DNA of 64,000 nt from contig ADNK01000619.1 of NCBI GenBank assembly GCA_000320545.1, positions 1-64,000 of the forward strand, read 5' to 3'. This DNA comes from Bigelowiella natans CCMP2755 (lineage: Eukaryota; Cercozoa; Chlorarachniophyceae). The notes below the pieces were generated by a model. The model made no database searches, had not been told where the DNA came from, and saw only the letters and a program-made list of their open reading frames with translations. Both the position numbers and the translations under genes were made by a program. Position 1 is the first letter of the stretch; each line of letters starts with the position of its first letter. Of this stretch, positions 45,242 to 58,248 are shown one piece after another.

Positions 45242-46726
45242 ATACCTATGCTTTTAGGCCAGTACTGTCAATATCTTAACTTTTAGATGATAATGAAATC
45301 ATATACTATTTACAACAGCAAGCATCAATGACATAATAAGTCAAATTTGAACAAGTATATTTGAGCGAGTTAGTTCTGTCTGCAGCTCCAACTACTGCTA
45401 CTTGTATTGAATGAGCATACTCGCACAATAGGTATATCCCAACGAGTAAAATCGATGGAGAAGACAATCAAAAGTCTCAAAAGAATGGTATCATCATATT
45501 AGCTAATCAGCGACGATTTTTAGCGGCATGTTTTTGGTACTGTTTGCGCCAACCGAATGAAATCCAAAATTGAATACTTTCTGCTTTTTTGAATTCATTG
45601 CTCGATCTTCGATGCTCTCATCATGATTCATATGGGGTGTGTGCCGTTATCATACAGGTTGGGGTTCTATCTGTTGGCTTCGTTGCTCTTCTGGGATTGC
45701 AAGTACGATCATCGATGCACTATCTACCCAGTCCTAACCACAACCCTCCCTCCCTCTATAGGCGTTTCAACGGATGAAAAAGAGATCATGATACATAGAA
45801 GCTGGATTAGTTAGTCCATGGTAATATAATTACAGATATAACCATAGTGAAACTCAACCAAATAGTAACAGAAGTAGTAATAGTAGTAGCAGAAGTAGTA
45901 GGTATCAGTACGTTGATCGGTAGTTTATTCCTCTACTATTATCAATCCATCGACGATATAGTCGCATGGGGATGGCATGCATGCGCTGGTGTGATGTGTG
46001 ATGATATGTGTATATATTCATTGAGCAATCTATAATATGCGTGACTAATGATCATTGTTTTATTTCTGGACCTTAGCCAAACGACGTTCAAAGATGCATA
46101 CCCGTACTTGAACTGTTAACGTAGTAACACCTACATGGATATCGGTGTCGCTATAACGCATAATTTTCCCATATCGTACCGATGAGTTCGCATATATAGA
46201 TATATCCACAAAATAATGCTAGGTGGCAATCGGCTTCACCATTTTGCTAGCTTGCATGTGCGGCAATAAGTCGCCCTTAACAAAGACTTCATGACTGAAT
46301 GCTCATCATTGTGTTTTATGATAACTAGATAACATAAGCAATGGTGATAGGATAGGACGCTTGCTCTGATTTCACATGGCTGAATGCTAAGCTAAATTTA
46401 TGTGAAGAGAGTATGCTCATGTGTCGATCGTAGCGTGTTCTAGTGTTGCTGCAAGGGAACTGTCTAAATTTTGTCACGTTCATGCCCATTCTCCCAGTTA
46501 TTCGCCGCACACATCTACGCGCTATATGTTATATGCAAATGTAACGCCAACAAGTGAGCCAGTGCACCGAGTATTCTAGGACTCCCCACTCCTCCTGCTA
46601 GCCTGGCCTCCCTATGATTTCTAGCTCATATAAGCTACTATTGTATTGCTACATCGATGGCACATCCTAATAACACCGCTTATAATCCTAGATAATACAT
46701 AGTTGCTGGCGCAAAAACAAACGGGC
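45242..46726. other. spacer, no gene seen
   Basis: It is AT-rich with short ORFs only. Reverse-strand fragments around 46325-46510 have no recognised motif. Confidence 0.45.
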
Positions 46727-46800
46727 ACAACACCAGCGCTGTAGCCACAGCATTCTAGCATTGCACAGCCACATTGGGATGACCATTGAACAAATGTACT
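46727..46800 (+). repeat. dispersed repeat family, copy 1
   Basis: It shares the core GCACAGCCACATTGGGATGA and flanking AGCGCTGTAGCC with copies at about 46833 and 62391. It is non-coding. Confidence 0.7.
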
Positions 46801-46832
46801 TATTTATTCATTAGAAGACATCTATCTTAGCG

Positions 46833-46960
46833 GTGCTGGTGCCGCAGCATTGCACAGCTACATTAGGATGACTGTTAGAAAAATCGAATTGTTTTATTAC
46901 ATCCGTCTCATAGATGCTGGTGCGATTTATAGTATTCGGTTTTACGTTTTGGGCCATTCG
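46833..46960 (+). repeat. dispersed repeat family, copy 2
   Basis: The core is GCACAGCTACATTAGGATGA, followed by TTTATTACATCCGTCTCATA. The same order of blocks is found at 62391-62545. Confidence 0.7.
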
Positions 46961-47456
46961 TTCATTCATCCATCAAGACCACACCGCAGCAGAATTGTAG
47001 CTAGCTGCTGCTGCTGCTGCTAGTAGCATGCCTGACTTCTCGTCATCAATAGAAGATTGGAGCGCCACATTTGCACGAATTCCTCCTGCCCATGCAAACA
47101 CGGTCATAGACTGGGTTCTTGGCTGCAAAAGACTTCTCCCTTGGAGTGTTAAGAAGTAAGGTTTCCGCCCAAGCTTTGAGGCGGGGGTCCTACGATACGT
47201 ACACCATGCGAATAATAAGTCAGAGCAGTAGAGTAGTAATTCGGTGTATAGCAGCAGCAGCAGCTGCAGCAGGAGACTTGTTCACTCTCAGAATGCTCTT
47301 GCTCCTTCGAGTTTTCATCAGTTGTTTGTCGCACAGGAGGAAGCAGGACGACTGTTAGGCGAACAATAAGCGACAGATCGCCACCCCACCCCCCTCAACC
47401 CCCCTCCCCCCCACTCTCACTACCACTGTTACTACGTGTAGTGCTACTGCAACCAC
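46961..47456. other. unresolved 3' end of the exonuclease gene
   Basis: On the minus strand an exon after the acceptor at about 47367 may code the last part of the exonuclease (frames open to about 47240 or 47149). I could not choose the frame. A TGC/CAG run lies at about 47003-47020. Confidence 0.3.
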
Positions 47457-48261
47457 CTTGTGGATATTTTGGTACAAGTTGTAAAGACGGACGGAGAGAA
47501 TAGCGTCGGTAGCTGCATCGTGGGGTTCCCTCTGAGGAAGTGAAAGGAGACTCTTTGCCTCGTGCTGTAAGCTGAAGTAGGTGAAGGATCTATATTTAGG
47601 GTTCTTCACCCTCCACAATCCAGCTAGATCACGCATTCCTGCAAAATCTTGGCCCTCGGTCAATTTTAGCCATTGTACATCCTAATCATCATCATCATCA
47701 TCGTCACCATTATCATTGTCGCATTATCAGCGGTGATGATTGGAATATATAACAGTAGGTGATGACGATGATGATGATGAGGTACTGCTATTAACACTGC
47801 TATTTTATTACCTTGAGGATGTTTTGCCCTACCAGAACAGCTTCCTTGGGCAATAAGCTCTTCACTTTGTCAACTGCCTCTTTCAACTATCATTATAGTA
47901 GTAGCAAGTAGTAGCAGTAATGGTAGTAGTAGTAATAGTAGTAGTAGTAGCAGTAAGATCAAGAACCAAAGGCGAATAATCATGTTAAACCGTCTTTTCA
48001 TCATCATCATCATCATCATCATGAACCAACCGGAATTCCCTTTTCTTCAATAAGCTCCTCAGTGAGACCAGTGAGAGCTGTCAGGTAGCTGATAAAAATC
48101 ATATCATAGACACGACGACGACGAAGACGACGAGGAGGAGGAGGGGGATGGTAATGACGATGATGACGATGATGATGATGATGAGGATTTAATGACACAT
48201 GTACACACACACACACACACAGAGTGAGAGGAAGAGTGAGAGGGAGGGAGGGAAAGAGAGA

Positions 48262-48306
<45 letters not shown>

Positions 48307-48572
48307 ACCACACACACAGATGTATTGTTACGAAGACAACGAATGAAGAGGAATCATGATCATCATCATCAATTGAAATGGTCCTCCTCCTCCTCACTAG
48401 CTAATAATTATCCTGGCATCACCTTCCTCCTCCTCATCATCATCATCACTTTGTAGTATTATTACTACTAGTAGCTACTACCTAAAGACTTTTTCCTCTG
48501 GTTTGACATAAAGATTGCACTTGACTTGGCAGTTTTGATCCACCAATGCGATCTGTGCCACAGTCCTGCTCG

Positions 48573-48604
<32 letters not shown>

Positions 48605-48666
48605 AAGAAGAAGAAAGATGAAGATGATAAAACATCCATCGTTGTGATCATATATGAAGAGGACAC

Positions 48667-48699
<33 letters not shown>

Positions 48700-49788
48700 T
48701 ACACCTTTTGTTGTGTTGTGGTCCTGTGGCCACGCATTCAACGTCAATTGAGAAAATCGGTGCTTGAGAGGAGGAAGTATCTTTGCCATCAAGCGACAAT
48801 GATGACGACGAAGACGATGATGATGATGCAGGGATGAGGCATAGTTGGTTGAATAGCTGTGGAGCAATCACGAAGAGGGGGGGAGAGAAGGGGTCAAAAA
48901 ACAAAGGATGTTGTTAGTCGCTTGTGCATGATGTTGTTCCAATGGATGATGATGATGATGATATCTCTTTCATCTAAATGTCACTGCTTTCATGACCACT
49001 CATCACCACCACCACCATCATCGTCATCATCGTTACTAGTAGAATGACTACCTGGATTATTGAGCCTGTATTGATAGTAGCACTACCGGAAGTGCCTGTA
49101 GTGCTATAGACTGATGATGAAGGAGTAATAATCTGGTGGTGCTGCAGCTGCTGTTTGTACGCGTTGGTAGCTGCAACTGCTGGCTGCTGATTCAGATGTT
49201 GGTGCATTACTACTTGCGTGTAATAATAGGGGGGGGGCACCGCAGCAGCACCAGCAGGAGCACGAATCAACTGCGGTGAGGAGGTGGCACCAGGAGCAGA
49301 GGAAGAAGTCTTTGTGGAAGAAGAAGAAGAAGAAGTGTCACGTACTGCTGCTACACGCAACATCCCGTTATTGGAATTGGCAGCTGCAGCAGTAGCATTA
49401 GTAGTAGCATTAGTAGTAGCATTAGTAGTAGCAGTAGTAGTCGAAGGTGCAATAGGAGGAGTTACAGCAGCCATCTGAGGGCGAAGATGATGATGATGAG
49501 GATGATGACGACGACGATGATGATGAGGATAGTGGATTTGCTGCTGCTGCTGCTGGTGCCCTGCTGCTCCCTAAAGACAGAGAAAAGGAGAAGGGGGGAG
49601 AGAGAGGGGGGGGGGGGGAGAAGGAAGAAAAAGGAAATAGAGCATAAGGAGGAGGAGAAGAAAGACAGGGATGACGATGTGGATGATGTTGCTGAAGACG
49701 ACTGCTCTGCTACTACAACAACTACTGCAGTACCCACATCATCGTCATCATCATCATAGTTGATAGTTGGTGATTATGGATGACGATG

Positions 49789-49847
<59 letters not shown>

Positions 49848-51222
49848 TGTCTATATCTGTCCTGACATGATTACTATGTACGACCTGAAGATGCATGTTG
49901 GCTAATCCTTGTTGCGCCATCATCACTAAGTTGGTACTACCAACTGTAGTAGCAGTACCAGACTGCTGCTGATGCTGCTGCATGGTATGTGGATAATAGC
50001 CGTACTGGTCATATGCAACTAAGAACTGGGGGGGGGAGGCTTGCTGATGTTGTAGGTAGCCTCCTGTTGTTGCCGCTGCTGCTGATGGTGGTGTGGCACT
50101 ACTCGATGTTATAATTGGCTGCTGCTGATGCTGCTGCTGATTGTGATGATGATGGCGACGATGATGGTAGTGATTCTGGTATTGCTTGTGATGTTGGTGT
50201 CGGCTGTTGCCGCTAGTGCTGCTACTGGTGGTGGCAGTGCTGCTAGTTGTAAATCCACCTGATCTCCTTCCACGACCGCCGCGATGGTTTCTTCTTCCTC
50301 CTCTCCCACGATGATGATAGTGCTGCTGCTGCTGCTGCTGACGATGATACTGACTGTGATGGTGTTCATTAACGTTTCCACCACGAATAATGCTGCCGTT
50401 TCTGCTATTGAGAGGGTGGGTACTATTATTTCCTAGTGCCCCCCCTCCTCGGTGATGGTAATGATGATTTTGATGTTGGTGATGCTGGCCGTGCTTCTGG
50501 TGCTGGTGATGACCTCCCCTACCGGTAGCATTTTGTCTCTTGTTGTTGCTAGTGGCCCCTCCTCCAGAATTAGACGATGGCGAAGAAGTCAAAGCTCCTG
50601 TTACTGTCGCAGAAGCAGCCATGCCAACGGCACCCTGTAAATTTTGATGTTGTTGATGATGCTTTCCCTTCCCTGAAGACTTGTGTTGCCTTGCAATCGA
50701 TGTCTTTTGTACTGACCCATCATCTTTGGTATCATGTGATTTTGAATGGATCGTCTGAACTTGCGAACTCGCTAGAGCTGGGGGCGAATTTTCAACGTCA
50801 ATTTTTTTGACCTTGTTCTTCTTCTTGCTGTTGTTATTGTTGTTACCATTGTGATTCTGAATCTTGTTGGGATTGGAGGAAGGGGTTTTGCTATGCATCG
50901 TTCTGAAGGGGATCGAAGGGTTATCCTCATTTTGAGGCTTTTTAGACGTCGAATGCTGCACTTTCTGAATTGCATGAGTACGGGCGGTGTTTACACTTGA
51001 CTTTTTTGTAGACGTATTCATTGAGTCTGGAGGCACAGAAGAAATGGTATGGCCGCCATGATCTAGTTTGGTAGCACTTTTGAGGAAATTTAGAGTTGGT
51101 CCTGGTTTGGTGGAGGTGGGGCCACTTTTACTGTTTTTTTCATTGCTATTTGTGTTTTTGCTGCTACTGCTGTTGGTAGAGGAACGCTTCATCACCGCAG
51201 CGTAAGATACTGTTGATGGCAT
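47457..51222 (-). CDS. DEDDh 3'-5' exonuclease with RGG/His/Gln-rich N-terminus
   Basis: Exons join in phase for 815 codons: 49885-51222, 49052-49570, 48705-48856, 48482-48568, 48031-48088, 47812-47877 and 47457-47681; the C-terminal end is unresolved. The catalytic part has ExoI as APIFSIDVECVATGPQH (Asp, Glu), then VAQIALVDQNCQVKCNLYV, SYLTALTGLTEELIEEKGIP, ExoII as AVLVGQNILKDVQWL (Asp) and ExoIII as HDAATDAILSVRLYNLY (His, Asp). This is the DEDDh set of REXO4/ISG20/SDN-type RNA exonucleases. About 620 residues before it are disordered: TVSYAAVMK near the start, Ser/Asn/Lys-rich, then His/Gln-rich with an RGG-type box (RGRGGRRNHRGGRGRRSGGF) and Thr/Ala repeats. The RGG and His/Gln parts suggest RNA binding or condensate formation (inference). 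It would trim or degrade RNA. Confidence 0.85.
48267..48304. repeat. GA microsatellite in exonuclease intron
   Basis: It lies in the intron 48089-48481 together with a CA run and several CAT/ATC runs. Confidence 0.95.
48575..48615. repeat. GAA microsatellite forming a pyrimidine tract
   Basis: On the minus strand it is a TTC run ending a few bases before the acceptor at 48569. Confidence 0.9.
48666..48703. repeat. ATC microsatellite next to a splice donor
   Basis: On the minus strand the intron after 48705 begins GTGTAATGATGATG, so the repeat starts within ten bases of the donor. Confidence 0.9.
49793..49849. repeat. CT then GT microsatellite in exonuclease intron
   Basis: It lies in the intron 49571-49884. 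Confidence 0.95.
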
Positions 51223-51571
51223 GGGCCAGAGACAAACAAGCGTATTGCTTACGAAGTACTAAAGCGATAGCAGATGTACTATTCACCGAATAGCTTGAAA
51301 CATAGGATGATGGTTGGTCCTGTCGGCTCTATGGAACGATGTTGGCGGGGAGGAGTGATCGCAAATCCTGATGTTAAGATTCAGAGTTCGTTCCTTTTAC
51401 ATCCTAAAATAATCAAATATAGGTCGTTTATGTACCGAATAGCGTAGAAGGATCGTCGCACTGAAAATTCATTAAATGATAATTGTCGTAACCCGCCATA
51501 TCGTAAATGTGTGGCATAGATGGATAAACATAGGTTATTTTTCTTATACGACAACATAAATAATCCATGCG

Positions 51572-51706
51572 ATGCTGATCGGTGTCGCTGCAACTGTGAG
51601 CTCAGAGCTGCTGCTCCTTGCGACGATGATGAAGTACATTCTCAGGCTGAAAAAAGCAGATCGAGTGTTCGAATTTGCTGAAAGGAAGGAGAACAACCTG
51701 TAAAAC
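51572..51706 (+). CDS. possible small single-helix membrane protein
   Basis: A 44-residue ORF starts MLIGVAATVSSELLLLATMM, a plausible transmembrane segment, and ends in a charged tail (KKADRVFEFAERKENNL). It lies in the divergent spacer between the exonuclease and the prefoldin-like gene, so it could also be 5' leader sequence. No family is recognised. Confidence 0.25.
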
Positions 51707-51850
51707 GCACTTACGACTACGTCACAATCTTGTCGCTTACAAAAAATGCGTAAACAATACAAACTGGACGGAACTGCTTTTCTGGTCGAACGAGCGAGTG
51801 TGCCGTCGTCCGCCTCCTGCTAGATCCACAACTACTACTTCCTACAAGGC

Positions 51851-52276
51851 ATGGCATCCGAATCCACTCGCAGCACAACAAACGATACGAAGAACACGCC
51901 CACCACCACGGATAGAAATCTCTTGTACTCTATCAATGCACTTTCAACGGCTTTGAAGGTAAAACCACCCTTGCAAAGCAATTCCACACTTTGTGCCGAC
52001 CTTTCTTTGCATGTGTAGGAGATACAATCGCTCCCCACTGGACGCAGGGTCTACGAGAGAGTTGGTAAGGGGCAAGTGTTATTTCTCGTTAAGGATCGCA
52101 CTGATCTCAAGACGCGCCTCAAGGCTCAACTCAAAGACTCCATCAAAGCCGCTAAAACCCAGACCTCAAGACAGGTTGGAGCGAATTCAACACTTTCTTT
52201 CATACATGCACGCGCGCGCGCGAGTCCAATTACTGCACAAAATGAGAATAATATTGGCAAATTAGGAATAATATGA
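51851..52276 (+). CDS. small prefoldin-like (beta-type) protein
   Basis: Exon 1 (51851-51958, MASESTRSTTN...NALSTALK) joins in phase to exon 2 from 52019 (EIQSLPTGRRVYERVGKGQV, then LFLVKDRTDLKTRLKAQLKD). The pattern helix, 'LPtgRrVYErVGk', strand, 'kdrtdlktrLk', helix matches small beta-type prefoldin/KE2-like chaperone subunits, which form two helices around a hairpin. The frame continues past a possible donor at 52175 (Q|GTTGG) to a stop at 52276. If the donor is used, the C-terminal helix lies on a further exon that I did not find. A CGCG run (52209-52221) lies near the end. A role in co-translational folding of actin or tubulin would follow from the family and is not shown here. Confidence 0.55.
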
Positions 52277-52466
52277 AAGCGATGGAAATACACCATTGCT
52301 CACGAGCATGGGAATCCAAAAAGAAGGTCGATCGAAGCACCTTTATTACTGAATCGCTGCAGATAATATTGATAACTTACTTCGAAGCATTTCCACTTCA
52401 GATGTACAACAACAAGCAGAGCAGAGCGGCTTCTAGTTTTCTACTACTGATTTATCTCCTGCAACA

Positions 52467-52868
52467 ATGATGAAGTGGCCCTCCTTTGTCTTCTCATTCC
52501 TCCTCTTCCTCTTCGTTCTCCTTGTTGTCATTACCTAATATTAGAGTCTGGTCCTTGCTGCTCTGATTACTCTTCTTCTCGGTACAGCCTCGACTACTTT
52601 CTGTAGCCGTAGATTCGGCTCAATAGTTGAAGGACTTAATGATGATGATGATGATGGTTCGTGGCGATCATCGAGGTACTGCATTTAATAACATCTATCC
52701 GCAACTAATGATGCGTGCATTGGACCGAATTATGATCAATTTAGTGGCTGAAGGATGTGTGCTAAACTTCCAGATCTATTATTTTCTTTGCTACGATATA
52801 TTTATATATCTATACTTCGATCGAGGTGTTTGGGTGCTGTTGTATACCTACCTCATCATAGATGGCAT

Positions 52869-52909
<41 letters not shown>

Positions 52910-54382
52910 TAGACGATAGACGTAATGATTATTTCTCCACATCCAGAAACCCTCCTGCTCCTTCCCTCGCTGCTGCTCCTTCTGCTGTTACTCCTCCGCT
53001 CAACATGTTGGACCAGACTTTGAATTTCGAGTGCCTCAAATTGCGTGGACGACGTCTTTCCGTAGGCTCGTCGATGCAACAAGGCGGCAGAATGAGGAAA
53101 GAATGGGAGGAAAAGCTCGACCAAAATCTGGTGGAGAGATGGAAGCGAGAGGCAGAACAAGGCCAAATTCACGCCCAGGTTGATCTTCATTCAAATCATC
53201 ATCGATTCGACGTATAGATAAATCATCAATGTTGTCTTTTTGGGAGACACGTAGTGTTAGAGCATATCAATCCACGATAACATGGATTTATAAGCGCATG
53301 CATCGTGATTCAAATGATCGCACACTACTATTTTTCAGTATGATCTTGGGATGGCCTACTTACATGGCAACGACTATCTGCAACAAGATACGCAAAAGGT
53401 ATTCTCTCTTTGTCCCACCACTGTTGTCATGATCCGACCACTATGAGGTATTCATTGTAGCACCCATCGTTCATTGATACATGATAAATGTGATTATGTT
53501 GCTATTTCTGATTGCATTTCTGTGGGCCCTTGAAGGCGTTAACATGGTTGCGAGAATCCGCTTTCTTTGGACACCCAAGAGCCAAGGATCAGCTTTCAGT
53601 CCTGCGTCAAGTACTAGTACTAGTAGTAGTAGCAAGCTAACAACTCGCGAAGTGCTTGAATGTTGTAGGTGCTTTAACACATAATGTTGATGAATGCTTA
53701 TATGTTATGATGGTGTTACAACAACATAGCAAGGTGTCGGTGTCAATGCGGAAGATCCGAAAGCTTTACTTTGGTTTGGAAATGCCGCCAGGTAGAAGTG
53801 CTGCAACTGCTGCATTATCATTATTATTATTATTATTATTATTGTTATTATTATTATCATGGTAGCAGTATTTGATGATGATGAGCTAGTAAGTTATAAT
53901 TAGCAATCACTGTAAGATACCATCAGTAGCTTTGAAGAGACAACATTAGACATCAAATATCAAAACAACTTAAAAGTCCGGTATTCCTTTGTAAAAATGG
54001 CAAATAATCATAATTCCTTACCTTTATTGGGTAATAATAATGATAATAATAATAATTATAATGTCTTTGGTCTGCTCTATGTCTCCCCGTTTTGTTTGTT
54101 CCTTCCTTCCGTTTGCAGAGATGGAAGTGCGGAAGCTGCAATATATTTAGTGTGAGTCAAATCGTATTATAACTGGTGTTGGCGCTATTTATTCTTTGTT
54201 TATTTCAGTACTGCCACATCATGGTACTAACAATGCTGATATCTCAGACAGAGCTTGTTGTTTTCTCATCATCAACTGTTTATTCCTTTGTGCGCTGCTA
54301 CTTCCTAGGAAACTAATCACCAAGAAAAAGATGATCAATGTGAACATACCACTTCATTTAATAGGTAATGGCATCTTCCCCT

Positions 54383-54431
<49 letters not shown>

Positions 54432-54543
54432 GAGGGAGGATGTTTGTGACTACACAAGTAACTAATCCAAACAGCGTCACGGGCATTTCATCGTTTGTTT
54501 TATTACCACCAAAGTATTATCTTCTCCTCATGTTCAATCATGT

Positions 54544-54575
<32 letters not shown>

Positions 54576-54730
54576 ACTTCCTCTTCTTCTTTCGTTGATA
54601 TATCGTTTATTTCTTCTTCTTCTTCTTCTTTTCCTCCTCCTCTTCTATGCTAGAGAGTTGGCTTGTGAAATATATACGGCTGACGGCATCATCATGTTCA
54701 ACAAATGGAACAGCTCCAAGAGCAATGTAT

Positions 54731-54764
<34 letters not shown>

Positions 54765-55365
54765 AGCACACCACAGTGTAGCGCCTTACCTAAGGAAACC
54801 CAGTATCATTCCGATTATTTGTTTAGACTACCAGTAGAACTACTAGCACGAATACTGCTGCTGCTGCTACTACTACTACTACTACTATCTTCTGCTGCTG
54901 CTGCTACTGCTGCTCCAACTAGCCGCCACAACAAAAATAACAATAGCAACAAGCACCTTAAAAGACATCATCTTTGCGCTATGCTTTCCCTTTATCCCTC
55001 ACTTTCTTCTTCTTCTTCTTCTTCTTTTTTCTTCTTTCTATCCTTCCACGATATTCATAGGTATAGCCTTGGAATCTTATACCTTCATATGCTTTCAGAA
55101 TTAATTGGTACTTATCGATCGTTTCTCTTCACTAGTCTTTGTAACAAAATTGTCTGCTTCTTCGACTTACTTTCTTCTTCTTCTTCTTCTTCTTTTTCTT
55201 CTTCTTTACTGTTTATCATGCATACTGTTTACCACTCTTCCTCCTCCCCCTCCTACTACTGCTACTGCTGCTGCTGCTGCTGCTACCTTCTAATCCCCTC
55301 CCAGGGCAAGGAAAAGGATCAAAGGAGACAACGATTTCGGTTCAGTATGATCCGGTATATATTTA

Positions 55366-55397
<32 letters not shown>

Positions 55398-56704
55398 TTA
55401 TTTTATGTTATTAGCATGTTATAAGTTGTTGTAGTAGCAGCCGCTCTATTTCTGTTGCTAGTAGCTGAGTAAGAGAGTTGTTCTTATTGTTAATTTGGTT
55501 CCATAACCAATGTAGGAACAACTGCAAAAACGAAGGGAGAGTTTAAGAAAAGAAGTGGAAGAGAATGAGTCGTTTCTTCGGCAATTGAAAAGTGAGGAGG
55601 AGGAGGAGGAGGAGGAGGAGGAGGAGGAGGAGAAGAAGAACAGCAAGAAGAAGAATTAATGATGCTTTTCTTGTTATGACACACATTTACGATCATCATC
55701 ATCAGCTATAAGGCTATCTCAATCATCAATAATCGTCATCATCATCATCTTCTTCTTCATCATCGTTCTCACCACCACCACCACCACCACCATCTCATCA
55801 TCCTCTTAAACCAAGTGATTCATCCTGTTGATTTGGTTTCGTGCTCGTGTTGCTTGTTTGCAGGTGGGGAACAGCCTGTGGAAAATTGGGGAAAAGGCGA
55901 AGAAGAAGAAAATGATCACGGGAGAAGAGGAGGAGGCAGAAGACCCAATAGCATTACAAAGGATGCTAATCACGCTACTAACACGGGGGGAAAGGAGAAA
56001 TTGGTGGATTTCCTCTCTGAGTACCTAACTCTAAAACATAAAGGAAGCTACGATGACTGTGATGATGATGATGATGGTGATGGTGACAAAGCCAACAACA
56101 ATCGTCAGAATAATGCAGCAGCAGCAGCAGCCGATGAAGTTGATAGTATAAACGGAGGAAGAGCTGCTCCCCCCCCATTTGCAGAGCTTGGCCTCGTGTT
56201 AAAGGGTATTCATTTCGTTGTTACAATGTGCTGCAAAAGAAGAAGACACAACAACACAACAAGATCATGCATGCACATATATTGTTCCTTTCAGAGATAC
56301 GATTTTAAGAAACAAGCCCTAATCCTCCTCCTACTGCAACGAATGCTTAACCGCCATTCGAACCAGATTTCTCTGATTCTCTTTTTGAGAAACTCCTTCT
56401 TCTTGTTGTTGGTCTCCTCCTCACCCTTGCTCACTTGCTCACTGACTCGTCCTACAGGAGGAGTGGTGGTTAAAGTAACTGAGGGGTCGCTACCGATGCT
56501 TCAAGGTGTAGCACCAGGCTTTGAGATCGTAAATACTGCTTCTGCTTCTGCTGCTGCTGCTACGTCGCCAATGCTTTCTCCTCCTCCTCCTCACCGAGAA
56601 GAAGAAGGAGAAGATGGTTCCGTCATCATCAGTAAAGGAGGAGGAGGAGGCACAACCAGCACCATGAATGGAGAGAATGCTGTTATGAGACTGAAGGTAG
56701 TTTT

Positions 56705-56735
<31 letters not shown>

Positions 56736-58215
56736 GCGGCATATGATGATGATGATGATGATTAAGTTATGATCATCGAGCTGCTGCTGCTGCTGCTTTC
56801 GAAAGAAAAGACAGATACTGTTGCATCATCGTCATCATTATCGTGCATACTCATCATCATCGTGTGTTTGTGGTAGGAGCTGGCACACGGTAAATCGAAG
56901 TTCTTCGTCGTCTTTCGTCGTGTAGAAACACAAGAACAAATCCGCAACAAAGCTTTGTTCTGGTTGAAGGTACTAATAGTAGAAGAAGAAGAATAAGACT
57001 GATACAACACCAACCAAGATCAATATAAAACGACTACGATAACTAAGTGTTCTTCTTCTTCTTCCACCACTTTTCTCACTATCATCACCATCAAGACATT
57101 ATATCATTAATTCGTGTGTTAGTAATATCTTCAATGATGTTATACCCAGACAAGTGCAGAGCACAATCAAACCGAAGCGCAGTTGGCCTTGTCGCACCTC
57201 CTCTACCCTTTTAACAGGACGAAAACGGTGCTCACCCACTGACACTATTTCACTCACACTTGTAGCACTAGTTGAAGTAGTAGCCGTTCGCATAATGGTG
57301 ATGATAGTAAAAATAATAACAATAATAATAATAATAATAATAATAATGATGACAAGGAGGAGGAGGAGGAGGAGGAGGGAGGAGGAGACTGTAAGCAGTC
57401 TTTGTTTGACTTTGTGTTGCTGCCGCTGCCACGGTCCCTTCCTTCTTCACTAGCGATGATTCCTGAGTGTGGATGGGCTAATGATGTTCTTGCCAGTCAC
57501 TGACCGACTGCTATTGACAGATTGAGGATAATGATTTAGCTTTCCAGCAGCTTTTTGTGCAGCAAGATCCGTTAGTTGCAGGAGGTCGGTGGTAGTCGAT
57601 TCTGTGTATATTATTATAGCAAATACTACTCTTGGTCTTAGCCCAGCATAGTTTCTGTTGTTGTTGTTGTTGTTGTTGTTGCTTGCTTGCTATTGTGGAC
57701 AACAACAGAAACAATGAATTTAAATTCGCTCGATAAAAGCAATTTTATCATCATCCATCATCTTCATCATCATCATCATCATCATCATTTTTGCTCTTTT
57801 TTGGTCTAGGAGTTCCTTCGGATATTGATGCCTCTAATCATTGGCTACGGTAATGATAACAGTGACACCATCATCATCATCATCGTCATCATCATCATCG
57901 TTCTTTTTCGTGTCGTAGGAATGATGATCATGATCATGGTGATGATGATCATGGATGTGTTTATATCTCTTTCTGGCCATTCCTCCTCCTCCTTCTCCCC
58001 AATACAAACTACTCAGGGCGGCTGCAAAGACAGGAGAGCCAAGAGCAATGTAGCATATGATTTTATCCATCGTCGTCATCATCATCATCATCATCGTCAT
58101 CCTTCACTCACACGTCGAGCAACACCATAATAACCTCATTTTGCAAGAGATTAATGATCAATCGGTCAACCACATCAATTGAGATCTAATGAGATTACTC
58201 ATAATGATGATGGCA

Positions 58216-58248
<33 letters not shown>

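Noticed and set aside
55592-55658. Poly-Glu/Lys C-terminus ending at a TAA in the exon that starts at 55516
   Set aside because: A GTGAGG donor at 55592 joins in phase to the exon at 55864, and the Glu run is then intronic repeat.
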